A stretch of 7,265 bases of DNA from NCBI GenBank assembly GCA_030635045.1, contig DAOVZP010000078.1, positions 1 through 7,265 of the forward strand. Reading direction: 5' to 3'. A program made the position numbers and the translations under genes. The notes below the pieces were generated by a model, which saw nothing but the letters and a program-made list of their open reading frames with translations, was not told the origin of the DNA and made no database searches. Shown piece by piece: positions 1-5,471 of the stretch. Numbering within the stretch: position 1 is the stretch's first letter; every line of letters begins with the position of its first letter. Source of the stretch: Bacteroidota bacterium (GTDB lineage Bacteria; Bacteroidota; Bacteroidia; Bacteroidales; B18-G4).

Positions 1-1
1 A

Positions 2-271
2 GGTAACTCGTCCACCATCCTCTGGAATGGCCCTATGGGTGTTTTTGAGATGAGCAATTTCGAAGCAGGCACCAAAGCCATTGCAGAAGCCATTGCAGAA
101 GCAACACAAAAAGGGGCCTTTTCACTCATTGGCGGGGGCGACTCTGTTGCAGCCATCAACAAATATCATCTGAAAAACAAGGTCAGCTATGTGTCTACCG
201 GCGGTGGAGCTATGCTGGAGTATATTGAGGGGAAGGAATTGCCGGGAGTGAAAGCGGTGAGGGGGCTTTGA
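2..271 (+). CDS. pgk: Phosphoglycerate kinase, C-terminal fragment (5' end outside window)
   Basis: Reversible transfer of the acyl phosphate of 1,3-bisphosphoglycerate to ADP in cytosolic glycolysis and gluconeogenesis. The frame is open from base 2, and the visible 89 residues cover the end of the nucleotide-binding C-terminal lobe. Seen directly: [12 protein letters not shown] near the left edge (bases 14-49), then [13 protein letters not shown], the IGGGDSVAA loop and the [20 protein letters not shown] signature, which are the most conserved C-terminal PGK blocks. The protein ends normally just after LPGVKAV, so the 3' end is complete and only the upstream part is missing. The ATG at base 35 is internal and not a start. 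The TGA stop lies in the first unit of the heptamer array at 270-325. Family assignment is very secure. Confidence 0.97.
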   Translation, partial: GNSSTILWNGPMGVFEMSNFEAGTKAIAEAIAEATQKGAFSLIGGGDSVAAINKYHLKNKVSYVSTGGGAMLEYIEGKELPGVKAVRGL

Positions 272-325
272 AATCAGATATCTGAAATCAGAAATCAGAA
301 ATTTGAAATTTGAAGTTTGAAAGCT
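270..325. repeat. Tandem 7-bp repeat array (GAAATCA/GAAATTT type), eight units
   Basis: Eight consecutive 7-bp units can be read without a gap. Six start GAA followed by A or G, in the forms GAAATCA (three times), GAAATTT (twice) and GAAGTTT (once). The second unit is GATATCT and the last is GAAAGCT, both degenerate. The first unit overlaps the pgk stop codon. A 12-bp palindrome, TCAGATATCTGA, sits at 274-285. The array fills most of the gap between the convergent pgk and GNAT genes. No conventional terminator hairpin with a T-run is visible there. Confidence 0.75.
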
Positions 326-338
326 GCTGGGGTTTTTG

Positions 339-839
339 TCATTCCTGTCGAATTGCATAAATTAATTCGTCCAGGTATTCTCCATTTTTAAAGATAGTCT
401 TTTCAAATCTTGCTTCTAAATTGAATCCTGCTTTTTCCAATACTTTCTGAGAACTGATATTTGTTCCAAATGGCCTGGCAAAGATTCTGTCAATTTGAAA
501 TGTCGCAAAGCCATAATCCACCATTTGTTTTATAGCCTTAGTCATAATTCCTTTTCCCCAGTATGATTCTGCCAACCAATATCCAAGTTCCATATTCCTT
601 GCATATATGTCTGTTTGTGAGTGAAGTCCAATCGCTCCGGAAGCTATTCCATGTATTTCAATTGCAAATATTTTGGTTGGAGTATCTTTTAAAGTCCTAT
701 GAATGAAACTTATACCATTTTCATGCTTGTAAGGGTTAGGGAATTGATTAGTAAGGTTTTCAGCAATTTTCGTATTGTTGGCATATTTAACCAAACTTTC
801 AATATCCTCTAAATTCCAGGGCCTTAGTTTAAAATCCAT
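339..839 (-). CDS. GNAT-family N-acetyltransferase, RimJ/RimL type
   Basis: Predicted cytosolic acetyl-CoA-dependent N-acyltransferase; the substrate cannot be told from sequence. At 166 residues it has the usual length of the RimJ/RimL-like (acetyltransf_3) group. It opens with LRPWNLEDIESL (residues 5-16), the typical first strand and helix. ELGYWLAESYWGKGIMTKAIKQMVDYGF (84-111) contains the acetyl-CoA pyrophosphate loop, here W-G-K-G at 94-97. NISSQKVLEKAGF (127-139) is the hallmark helix of this subgroup, followed by an expected C-terminal strand. The ATG at 839 places the N-terminus exactly at the domain start. No Shine-Dalgarno sequence is seen; the leader is A/T-rich. GC is low (23 of 60 at 421-480, 21 of 60 at 721-780) compared with the vWA gene (39 of 60 at 3361-3420), which fits an accessory gene. 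It is convergent with pgk. Members may acetylate ribosomal protein N-termini, antibiotics or small amines. Confidence 0.9.
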   Translation of the reverse strand: MDFKLRPWNLEDIESLVKYANNTKIAENLTNQFPNPYKHENGISFIHRTLKDTPTKIFAIEIHGIASGAIGLHSQTDIYARNMELGYWLAESYWGKGIMTKAIKQMVDYGFATFQIDRIFARPFGTNISSQKVLEKAGFNLEARFEKTIFKNGEYLDELIYAIRQE

Positions 840-890
840 TTTAATTATATCTTTTTTGGCTTTCAGTTAACAGTTTGTCAATATGGCGGG

Positions 891-906
891 TCCCGGGTTT
901 TCGGGA
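891..906. repeat. Small hairpin TCCCG-N6-CGGGA
   Basis: A perfect 5-bp inverted repeat with a 6-nt loop lies in the gap between two minus-strand genes. Its right half carries TTTCGGGAT, which recurs at 1404-1412 inside a second hairpin. No T-run follows on either strand, so it is not a convincing terminator. Confidence 0.4.
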
Positions 907-932
907 TGGGTTATTACTTGCTGTTTATAAAT

Positions 933-1121
933 CTATTCTTGTTTACTTGATTTACGTTTGCTGTACAGAAACAAGATTATACCAATCAGAATAAATCCTG
1001 AGCCAGCGTAAATTCCTTTAAACATATCAGGCCATTTGAAAAATGCGAACATTAACCCGACCATCAAAAGTAATCCGCCGAAAACAATTATTATAATTCC
1101 TACTGTTCTTAATTGATTCAT
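933..1121 (-). CDS. Small two-helix membrane protein, function unknown
   Basis: A 62-residue hypothetical protein, not recognised as a named family. Taking the ATG at 1121 (MNQLRTVG...), there is one hydrophobic helix at about residues 7-26 (VGIIIIVFGGLLLMVGLMFA), a short FFKWPDMFKGIYAG connector, and a second helix at about 41-53 (GFILIGIILFLYS). It ends in a basic tail, KRKSSK. The hairpin-like two-helix layout with a charged C-terminus supports a real inner-membrane protein. A GTG at 1145 in the same frame would add eight residues, but the ATG places the N-terminus directly before the first helix and is preferred. It reads in the same direction as the GNAT gene, 93 nt upstream of it, and could be co-transcribed. 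Moderate confidence that it is expressed; no function is proposed. Confidence 0.6.
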   Translation of the reverse strand: MNQLRTVGIIIIVFGGLLLMVGLMFAFFKWPDMFKGIYAGSGFILIGIILFLYSKRKSSKQE

Positions 1122-1322
1122 TGAAATATAACTGGTTATTAACACACTTTTGCGTCTTTATACCCCCGTAGAAAGTGGGTAAAACACGTTTTATTGATCT
1201 TTAGATATCATAATTCTCAATCCGATTATCAGAATAGTAAATGTAATGATTTTCCCGGATTTGAACTATAAAGGAACTTCTGTTTTTATCCGGATGAAGC
1301 GCTTTTAAAAAGTGCACTTGCG

Positions 1323-1354
1323 CGATGTAAGGATGTAACGATTTCACGATGTGC
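1323..1354. repeat. Tandem 8-bp repeat, four units, consensus CGATGTAA
   Basis: Four contiguous 8-bp units can be aligned: CGATGTAA and GGATGTAA followed by two more diverged copies, CGATTTCA and CGATGTGC. The period is clear but the copies are imperfect. It is a second, independent micro-repeat in the same AT-rich region as the heptamer array at 270-325. Confidence 0.6.
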
Positions 1355-1392
1355 AAAGTGGTTCTCCCTTCGGAAATTGTTAAATCTAGCAA

Positions 1393-1413
1393 TATCCCCC
1401 AGCTTTCGGGATA
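1393..1413. repeat. Hairpin TATCCC-N9-GGGATA
   Basis: A perfect 6-bp inverted repeat with a 9-nt loop. Its right arm includes TTTCGGGAT (1404-1412), identical to bases 899-907 in the hairpin at 891-906. The two may be remnants of one dispersed intergenic element. Confidence 0.4.
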
Positions 1414-1487
1414 GATGATTGAAGATAGTAGAAGGGTAAGAGAGAAGGAAGAGGGAAAAAGAAAAAAGGGGGTAAGGTGTATTTAGA
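1408..1487. other. C-free, purine-rich tract with 35-nt pure purine core
   Basis: The plus strand has no C from 1408 to 1487. Within this, 1438-1472 is an uninterrupted run of 35 purines (A and G mixtures ending in GGGGG). Such tracts can form triplex or R-loop structures. No coding frame of interest covers it. Confidence 0.65.
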
Positions 1488-1542
1488 CAACCTTTAACCC
1501 CTAAATATAGGATCTCTGCTGTTCGGTAAGGGATTAATTATT

Positions 1543-1611
1543 CGACCCCTCTGGGGTCGTGCTCTTCATGGCAGGCTGTTCTGCTACAAATATGTGATGC
1601 CTCCGGCATCA
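1543..1611. repeat. Paired-hairpin intergenic element (two perfect 7-bp stems)
   Basis: Hairpin one is CGACCCC-TCT-GGGGTCG at 1543-1559. Hairpin two is TGATGCC-TCC-GGCATCA at 1595-1611. Both have perfect 7-bp stems, 3-nt loops and the shared central core CCTCYGG, with centres 52 bp apart. The spacer ends in CTGCTACAAATATG. Neither is followed by a T-run, so they do not look like terminators. The organisation resembles dispersed intergenic repeats I associate with Bacteroidota genomes, with variable stems and a conserved TCTACAAATAT-like linker; that comparison is from memory and unverified. Confidence 0.6.
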
Positions 1612-1627
1612 TGACTGCAATCAAATG

Positions 1628-1695
1628 TAAAAATCAATCCAACCCCAACCTAACACCCAACACCAACCCAAAACTCAACCCTCAACACTTTTTTC
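1628..1695. repeat. G-free A/C-rich tract with loose 7-bp periodicity
   Basis: There is no G on the plus strand for 68 nt. Units such as AACACCCA, ACCAACCC and CTCAACC recur at roughly 7-bp steps. The minus strand therefore carries four G-runs of three or more separated by 8-9-nt T-rich loops, a loose potential G-quadruplex. It ends 76 bp upstream of the TonB-like gene start. Confidence 0.5.
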
Positions 1696-1771
1696 GGTTT
1701 TATGGAATCCTCCCCCTCCCCGCATCATCCTGATGTGAACACGCTTTTTGTTTAATCTAAAAACTTATACC

Positions 1772-2452
1772 ATGAACAGAGAACTGAAACAAGACAGGAT
1801 CGACAAACAAAGAAGGACCTTCTTTCTGATCGGGCTCATTTTTGCCCTTTCAATCGTACTTACAGCATTTGAGTGGAAGACATACGACATTTCACTGGAT
1901 GACGACTTCACCCGTACACCTCACGGGATAATCGATGATGACCTCATCATGATCACAAAGCATGAAAAACCGGAACCCCCCAAGCCCATTATTAAGCCTG
2001 TTGCTGTGATAAAGGAAGTGCCGGATGATACTAAAGTAGATGATATGGAACTGTTTAACCCTGAAGTTGACCAGACTGACTCCATCCCTGAATTTATTTA
2101 TGAACCCATTGATGAGCCGGATGGGATTACGGACGACATCCCATTCCGTGTGGCTGAGGAAATGCCCGAATTCCCCGGCGGTGAAGAAGCACTTTATGCC
2201 TACCTGTATTCGAAAGTTTCATATACCCAAATGGCGAAAGAAGCCAACATCCAGGGAACCGTTTATGTCGGATTTATAGTGGAAAAAGATGGTTCTGTGT
2301 CTACAGTACATTTAGAGCGGGGTATCGGCGGAGGGCTTGATGAGATCGTCCTTGAGGCTGTTCGTAATATGCCCGACTGGAGCCCCGGCAAGCAAAGGAG
2401 CATCCCCGTTCGTGTACGCCAGATAGTTCCCGTCAAATTCAAATTGCAATAA
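1772..2452 (+). CDS. TonB-like membrane-anchored protein (energy transducer TonB, C-terminal domain)
   Basis: A 226-residue protein with TonB architecture. It has a basic cytosolic N-terminus, one transmembrane helix at about 16-35 (TFFLIGLIFALSIVLTAFEW), a proline-rich stretch at 66-76 (KPEPPKPIIKP), an acidic linker to about 130, and a TonB C-terminal domain at about 133-226. Seen in the last: EFPGGEEALYAYL, IQGTVYVGFIVEKDGSVSTV, GGGLDEIVLEAVRNMPDWSPGKQRSIPVRV and the terminal VPVKFKLQ, close to the Bacteroidota consensus. In the family, such proteins carry proton-motive energy from ExbB/ExbD to outer-membrane TonB-dependent receptors; no exbB or exbD is in this window, so this role is inferred. 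The ATG at 1772 is preferred over a TTG eight codons upstream because it gives a normal positively charged N-terminus. The vWA gene follows after 16 nt, and co-transcription is likely. Confidence 0.9.
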   Translation: MNRELKQDRIDKQRRTFFLIGLIFALSIVLTAFEWKTYDISLDDDFTRTPHGIIDDDLIMITKHEKPEPPKPIIKPVAVIKEVPDDTKVDDMELFNPEVDQTDSIPEFIYEPIDEPDGITDDIPFRVAEEMPEFPGGEEALYAYLYSKVSYTQMAKEANIQGTVYVGFIVEKDGSVSTVHLERGIGGGLDEIVLEAVRNMPDWSPGKQRSIPVRVRQIVPVKFKLQ

Positions 2453-2468
2453 CCTTAAATATACAATT

Positions 2469-4850
2469 ATGAAAAAGAGAACATTAATTCAAATGGGCAT
2501 CCATGTGCTGTCCGGCCTGATATTCGCATTACCGATACTGGCAGCTGCTCCTGTAAAAGCGCAGATATTCAAAGAATATGAAAAAGAGAAAACCCTTTCT
2601 CCCTATTTCATGATACCCAATGGTGATCCCTCAACAGATAAGATACCGTTGCTGTCGACATCTGCCGATGTGAAGATAGCCGGTGTGATCGCCGACGTGA
2701 CCATCACCCAGGTATATAAAAATGAAGGGGAGAAACCTATTGAGGCTATTTATGTCTTTCCGGCTTCCACGAGGGCTGCTGTTTACAGCATGCAGATGAC
2801 CATAGGGGAGAGGAAGATCGTGGCAAAGATCGAAGAGCGTAAAAAGGCGAGAGAAGCCTATGAGGAGGCTCGTAACAATGGCCAGAGCACTTCTTTGCTC
2901 GAACAGGAACGCCCCAATGTGTTTACCATGAGTGTGGCTAATATCATGCCCGGTGATGAGATACTTGTGGAGATGAGCTATACCGAGTTGCTCATACCGG
3001 AAAGCGGGGTATATGAGTTCGTCTATCCAACAGTGGTTGGCCCCAGGTATTCAAACAATACGGATGACCTGGCATCAAACACCGATATCTGGATAAAGAA
3101 TCCATATACTCACGAAGGTGAAGCACCCCTTTATGAATTCGATATCAAGGCCAGCATTTCGGCAGGCCTGCCAATACAGGAGATAAGTTGCAAAACCCAT
3201 GATATGGCCATAGCCTATGATGATCCTTCCCTTGCTACCCTGAAACTCAAAGACGGCCATGCGGCCTCCGGCAACAGGGATGTGATCATCCGTTACCGAC
3301 TGGCAGGTGGGAAGATCGAATCGGGCCTCCTGCTTTATGAAGGGAAGGAGGAGAACTTCTTCCTGGCCATGATACAGCCACCCGCCAGGCCGAAGGCTGA
3401 GCAGATACCCCCCAGGGAGTATATCTTTATTGTTGATATTTCCGGTTCTATGTGGGGATTTCCGCTGGATATCTCCAAAGAGCTCATGAGAAACCTGCTG
3501 GGCAAGCTGAAATCTACCGACCGCTTTAACATCTTGCTCTTTGCAGGTGGTTCCAGCCTGTTTTCGGAGCGCTCCCTGGAAGCAAATGAAGGCAATATCC
3601 GCAGGGGCATCAATTTCATCGACCGCCAGCATGGTGGAGGTGGTACAGAATTGCTCCCGGCACTCAAAAGGGCCCTGGCATTGAAAGGGACGGAAGATTA
3701 CGCAAGGAGCTTTGTAATCCTTACCGATGGTTATGTGTCGGTAGAGAAAGAAGCTTTTGATCTGATCAGGGCCAGTCTCGGGGAAGCAAATTTCTTCCCC
3801 TTTGGAATAGGTTCATCAGTGAACCGGCATCTCATCGAAGGCATGGCACATGCCGGCATGGGCTCCCCTTTCGTGGTCACCTCCGGTGAATATGCCGATG
3901 CAACAGCAGAAAAGTTCAGGAATTATATTCAACACCCTGTGCTTACCAATATCAAGGTGAGCTATGATGGTTTTGAGGTGTATGATGTGGAGCCGCTCTC
4001 CATGGCAGATGTATTTGCTGAGCGCCCACTTGTCATTTTTGGAAAATGGAAAGGCAAAGCCGGAGGCAGTATCCTGATCGAAGGCACATCAGGTGAAGGC
4101 CGGTATATTAATAAGCTGGATGTTGATGACTATACATCGGATACCAGGAATGCCGCACTGACATACCTCTGGGCCCGGGAAAAGATCAAAGTACTTGATG
4201 ATTATGCATCACTGAACCTTTATACATCCGGGCTTGAAGAGGAGGTTACCGCCCTGGGCTTGAAATATAACCTGCTGACACAGTACACTTCATTCGTGGC
4301 TATTGATAACCGGATAAGGAATGAAGACGGAACCTTTACCACAGTCAATCAGGCATTACCATTGCCTGAAGGAGTTAGTAATTATGCTGTTGGCGGGATA
4401 AGTGGTTATAATATGCAAAAATCTCATTCACAAAAATATATGCCTTCCCGGGGTGGATCAGGCCGTACACAGGACTGCGAAGAGCTAAGTATTACATTAA
4501 ATGATGCTACTGTTGTGACAGATGTGGATGAGGTCCACGAACTTGTTGAAAAGCCGGCTGAGTTCACAGGCGACAAAGATGGAGTAGAAGCTTTTCTGAA
4601 AAAGAATATAGCCTATCCGTCAGATGCACTGAGCGAACAGCTTGAGGGTACGGTTTATGTTAAATTTGTGATCGATACCGATGGAAGCATAAGTGATATC
4701 GAGATCGTGAGCAGCACTGATCCGGTCTTTGAACAGGAGGCCATGAGGCTGATCAATCTCACCAGTAAAATGTGGGATGCTGCAAGGCAATCCGGCAAAA
4801 AGGTTAAATCCAAAATGATCCTCGAGATAGTATTTGAATTGACCGGATAG
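2469..4850 (+). CDS. Exported VIT + von Willebrand A protein with C-terminal TonB domain
   Basis: A 793-residue multidomain protein. A signal peptide spans residues 1-31 (KKR, hydrophobic core, likely cut after PVKA), so the mature protein should be periplasmic or surface-exposed. A VIT domain at about 45-178 shows AREAYEEARNNGQSTSLLEQERPNVFTMSVANIMPGDEILVEMSY. A vWA domain at about 317-490 has an apparently complete MIDAS metal site: D323, S325 and S327 (DISGS), T393 and D420 (ILTDG). A conserved post-vWA block, YLWAREKI (566-573) and GLKYNLLTQYTSFVAID (597-613), is typical of bacterial VIT/vWA proteins. After a linker at about 635-695, a TonB C-terminal domain at about 695-791 shows GVEAFLKKNIAYP, LEGTVYVKFVIDTDGSISDIEIV and FEQEAMRLI. 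This copy lacks FPGG and the PxWxPGK loop, although W769 remains. VIT/vWA proteins commonly mediate metal-dependent protein binding; the partner here is unknown. It sits 16 nt after the TonB-like gene and is closed by the terminator at 4875-4918. Confidence 0.92.
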   Translation: MKKRTLIQMGIHVLSGLIFALPILAAAPVKAQIFKEYEKEKTLSPYFMIPNGDPSTDKIPLLSTSADVKIAGVIADVTITQVYKNEGEKPIEAIYVFPASTRAAVYSMQMTIGERKIVAKIEERKKAREAYEEARNNGQSTSLLEQERPNVFTMSVANIMPGDEILVEMSYTELLIPESGVYEFVYPTVVGPRYSNNTDDLASNTDIWIKNPYTHEGEAPLYEFDIKASISAGLPIQEISCKTHDMAIAYDDPSLATLKLKDGHAASGNRDVIIRYRLAGGKIESGLLLYEGKEENFFLAMIQPPARPKAEQIPPREYIFIVDISGSMWGFPLDISKELMRNLLGKLKSTDRFNILLFAGGSSLFSERSLEANEGNIRRGINFIDRQHGGGGTELLPALKRALALKGTEDYARSFVILTDGYVSVEKEAFDLIRASLGEANFFPFGIGSSVNRHLIEGMAHAGMGSPFVVTSGEYADATAEKFRNYIQHPVLTNIKVSYDGFEVYDVEPLSMADVFAERPLVIFGKWKGKAGGSILIEGTSGEGRYINKLDVDDYTSDTRNAALTYLWAREKIKVLDDYASLNLYTSGLEEEVTALGLKYNLLTQYTSFVAIDNRIRNEDGTFTTVNQALPLPEGVSNYAVGGISGYNMQKSHSQKYMPSRGGSGRTQDCEELSITLNDATVVTDVDEVHELVEKPAEFTGDKDGVEAFLKKNIAYPSDALSEQLEGTVYVKFVIDTDGSISDIEIVSSTDPVFEQEAMRLINLTSKMWDAARQSGKKVKSKMILEIVFELTG

Positions 4851-4874
4851 ATATTTTATCCTGAAATACACATA

Positions 4875-4918
4875 AGGAACCAGCATATTCACAAAAAAAT
4901 ATGGCCGGTTCTTTTTTT
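4875..4918 (+). terminator. Rho-independent terminator after the vWA gene
   Basis: The arms GAACC (4877-4881) and GGTTC (4907-4911) pair. Inside them, GC/GC and ATATT/AATAT continue the stem with one A-C mismatch and one bulged G, closing an A-rich loop at 4890-4897. Outside, A-T and G-T pairs lead into a run of seven T (4912-4918). It begins 25 nt after the vWA stop codon and separates that gene from the epimerase. Confidence 0.78.
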
Positions 4919-4943
4919 GGAATTAAAATTTATCCTACTTTTC
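4916..4943 (+). promoter_or_regulatory. Possible Bacteroidota-type promoter for the epimerase
   Basis: TTTG at 4916-4919 and TACTTTTC at 4936-4943 resemble the -33 TTTG and -7 TAnnTTTG boxes of Bacteroidota sigma-70; the second matches except for the final G. The 16-nt spacing is slightly short. It lies just past the terminator, 29 nt before the ATG at 4973, where a promoter is expected. This is a weak, motif-only call. Confidence 0.3.
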
Positions 4944-4972
4944 TGAAAAATTTCACAATAAAGGTATCTGCA

Positions 4973-5380
4973 ATGAAACCAACTCATATTGAACATATTG
5001 GAATAGCTGTTAAAAGCCTTGATGAGGCCATTCCTTTTTATGAAAAGATGCTTGGCACGAAATGCTATGCCATAGAAGAGGTAACAGACCAGAAGGTAAA
5101 GACTGCTTTCCTCAGGATCGGACAAACAAAGATCGAATTGCTGGAGTCGACCGATCCGGAAGGCCCTATCGGGAAACACATTGAAAAGCGTGGTGAGGGT
5201 ATCCATCATATCGCATATGCCGTGGAGGGCATTGAATCTCACCTTAAAGAGGCTGAAGAAAGCGGCATCAGGCTGATCGACCTGCAGCCACGCAGAGGAG
5301 CCGAAGGCCTGGACATTGCTTTTCTGCATCCCAAATCTACATTCGGGGTGCTCACAGAATTCTGTGAGGATAAAAGCTGA
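4973..5380 (+). CDS. mce: Methylmalonyl-CoA epimerase
   Basis: Interconverts (2R)- and (2S)-methylmalonyl-CoA, linking succinyl-CoA via methylmalonyl-CoA mutase to propionyl-CoA in propionate production or use; cytosolic, metal-dependent. At 135 residues it matches the usual length. It belongs to the vicinal oxygen chelate fold with two repeated halves. Seen: IEHIGIAVKSLDEAIPFYEKMLG (6-28), EEVTDQKVKTAFLRIGQTKIELLE (35-58), HIEKRGEGIHHIAYAV (69-84) and LTEFCE (127-132). The expected metal ligands are H8, E55, H79 and E129 by family pattern. The ATG at 4973 gives the canonical N-terminus. An in-frame ATG at 4901 lies inside the terminator hairpin and adds 24 residues with no family match, so it is rejected. 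The mutase and carboxylase partners are not in the window. A 91-nt gap precedes the next gene. Confidence 0.94.
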   Translation: MKPTHIEHIGIAVKSLDEAIPFYEKMLGTKCYAIEEVTDQKVKTAFLRIGQTKIELLESTDPEGPIGKHIEKRGEGIHHIAYAVEGIESHLKEAEESGIRLIDLQPRRGAEGLDIAFLHPKSTFGVLTEFCEDKS

Positions 5381-5471
5381 TTTAATTCCGGATGAATTCC
5401 ATTTGCCTCAGATTCAATTTTAGGGTTTTGTTACCTTCATGGGTTAGAAGAATATTTAAAATAAATAAAGC

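Larger units (their letters stand above)
1146..1771. other. 626-bp intergenic region with repeats and hairpins, no convincing gene
   Basis: This gap separates the divergent small membrane gene (minus) and the TonB-like gene (plus), so promoters for both should lie here. No clear Bacteroidota-type promoter (TTTG at -33, TAnnTTTG at -7) could be picked out. It contains a 14-bp inverted repeat at 1180-1193, an 8-bp tandem array at 1323-1354, a TATCCC/GGGATA hairpin at 1393-1413, an 80-nt C-free, purine-rich tract at 1408-1487, two perfect hairpins at 1543-1559 and 1595-1611, a G-free tract at 1628-1695 and a weak hairpin at 1721-1737. A 63-codon minus-strand frame with a TTG start (1201-1392) runs through the 8-bp array and looks fortuitous. 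Confidence 0.7.

Noticed and set aside
891..906. Terminator for the small membrane gene
   Set aside because: The stem is only 5 bp and no T-run follows on the minus strand.
1201..1392. 63-codon minus-strand frame starting at TTG
   Set aside because: It has no ATG, runs through an 8-bp tandem repeat, and its translation shows no recognisable motif.
270..1695. CRISPR array from the repeated units
   Set aside because: The repeats are 7-8 bp and directly adjacent, with no 20-40-bp repeats separated by unique spacers and no cas genes.
1595..1737. Possible small RNA or tRNA from the hairpin-rich stretch
   Set aside because: No cloverleaf, TTCRA-type T-loop or terminator T-run is present; the hairpins are short and separate, and a weak one at 1721-1737 needs a G-T pair.
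3075..3667. Two long minus-strand frames opposite the vWA domain
   Set aside because: They lie fully inside the clearly coding vWA gene and their translations match no family; they are antisense shadows.
2469..4850. Batrachian-like or CoxE/MoxR-linked vWA defence or chelatase system
   Set aside because: No MoxR-type AAA+ ATPase or nuclease is nearby, and the signal peptide, VIT domain and TonB domain place the protein in the envelope.
4889..5329. 146-codon minus-strand frame opposite the epimerase
   Set aside because: It overlaps the well-supported epimerase and carries no motif of its own.
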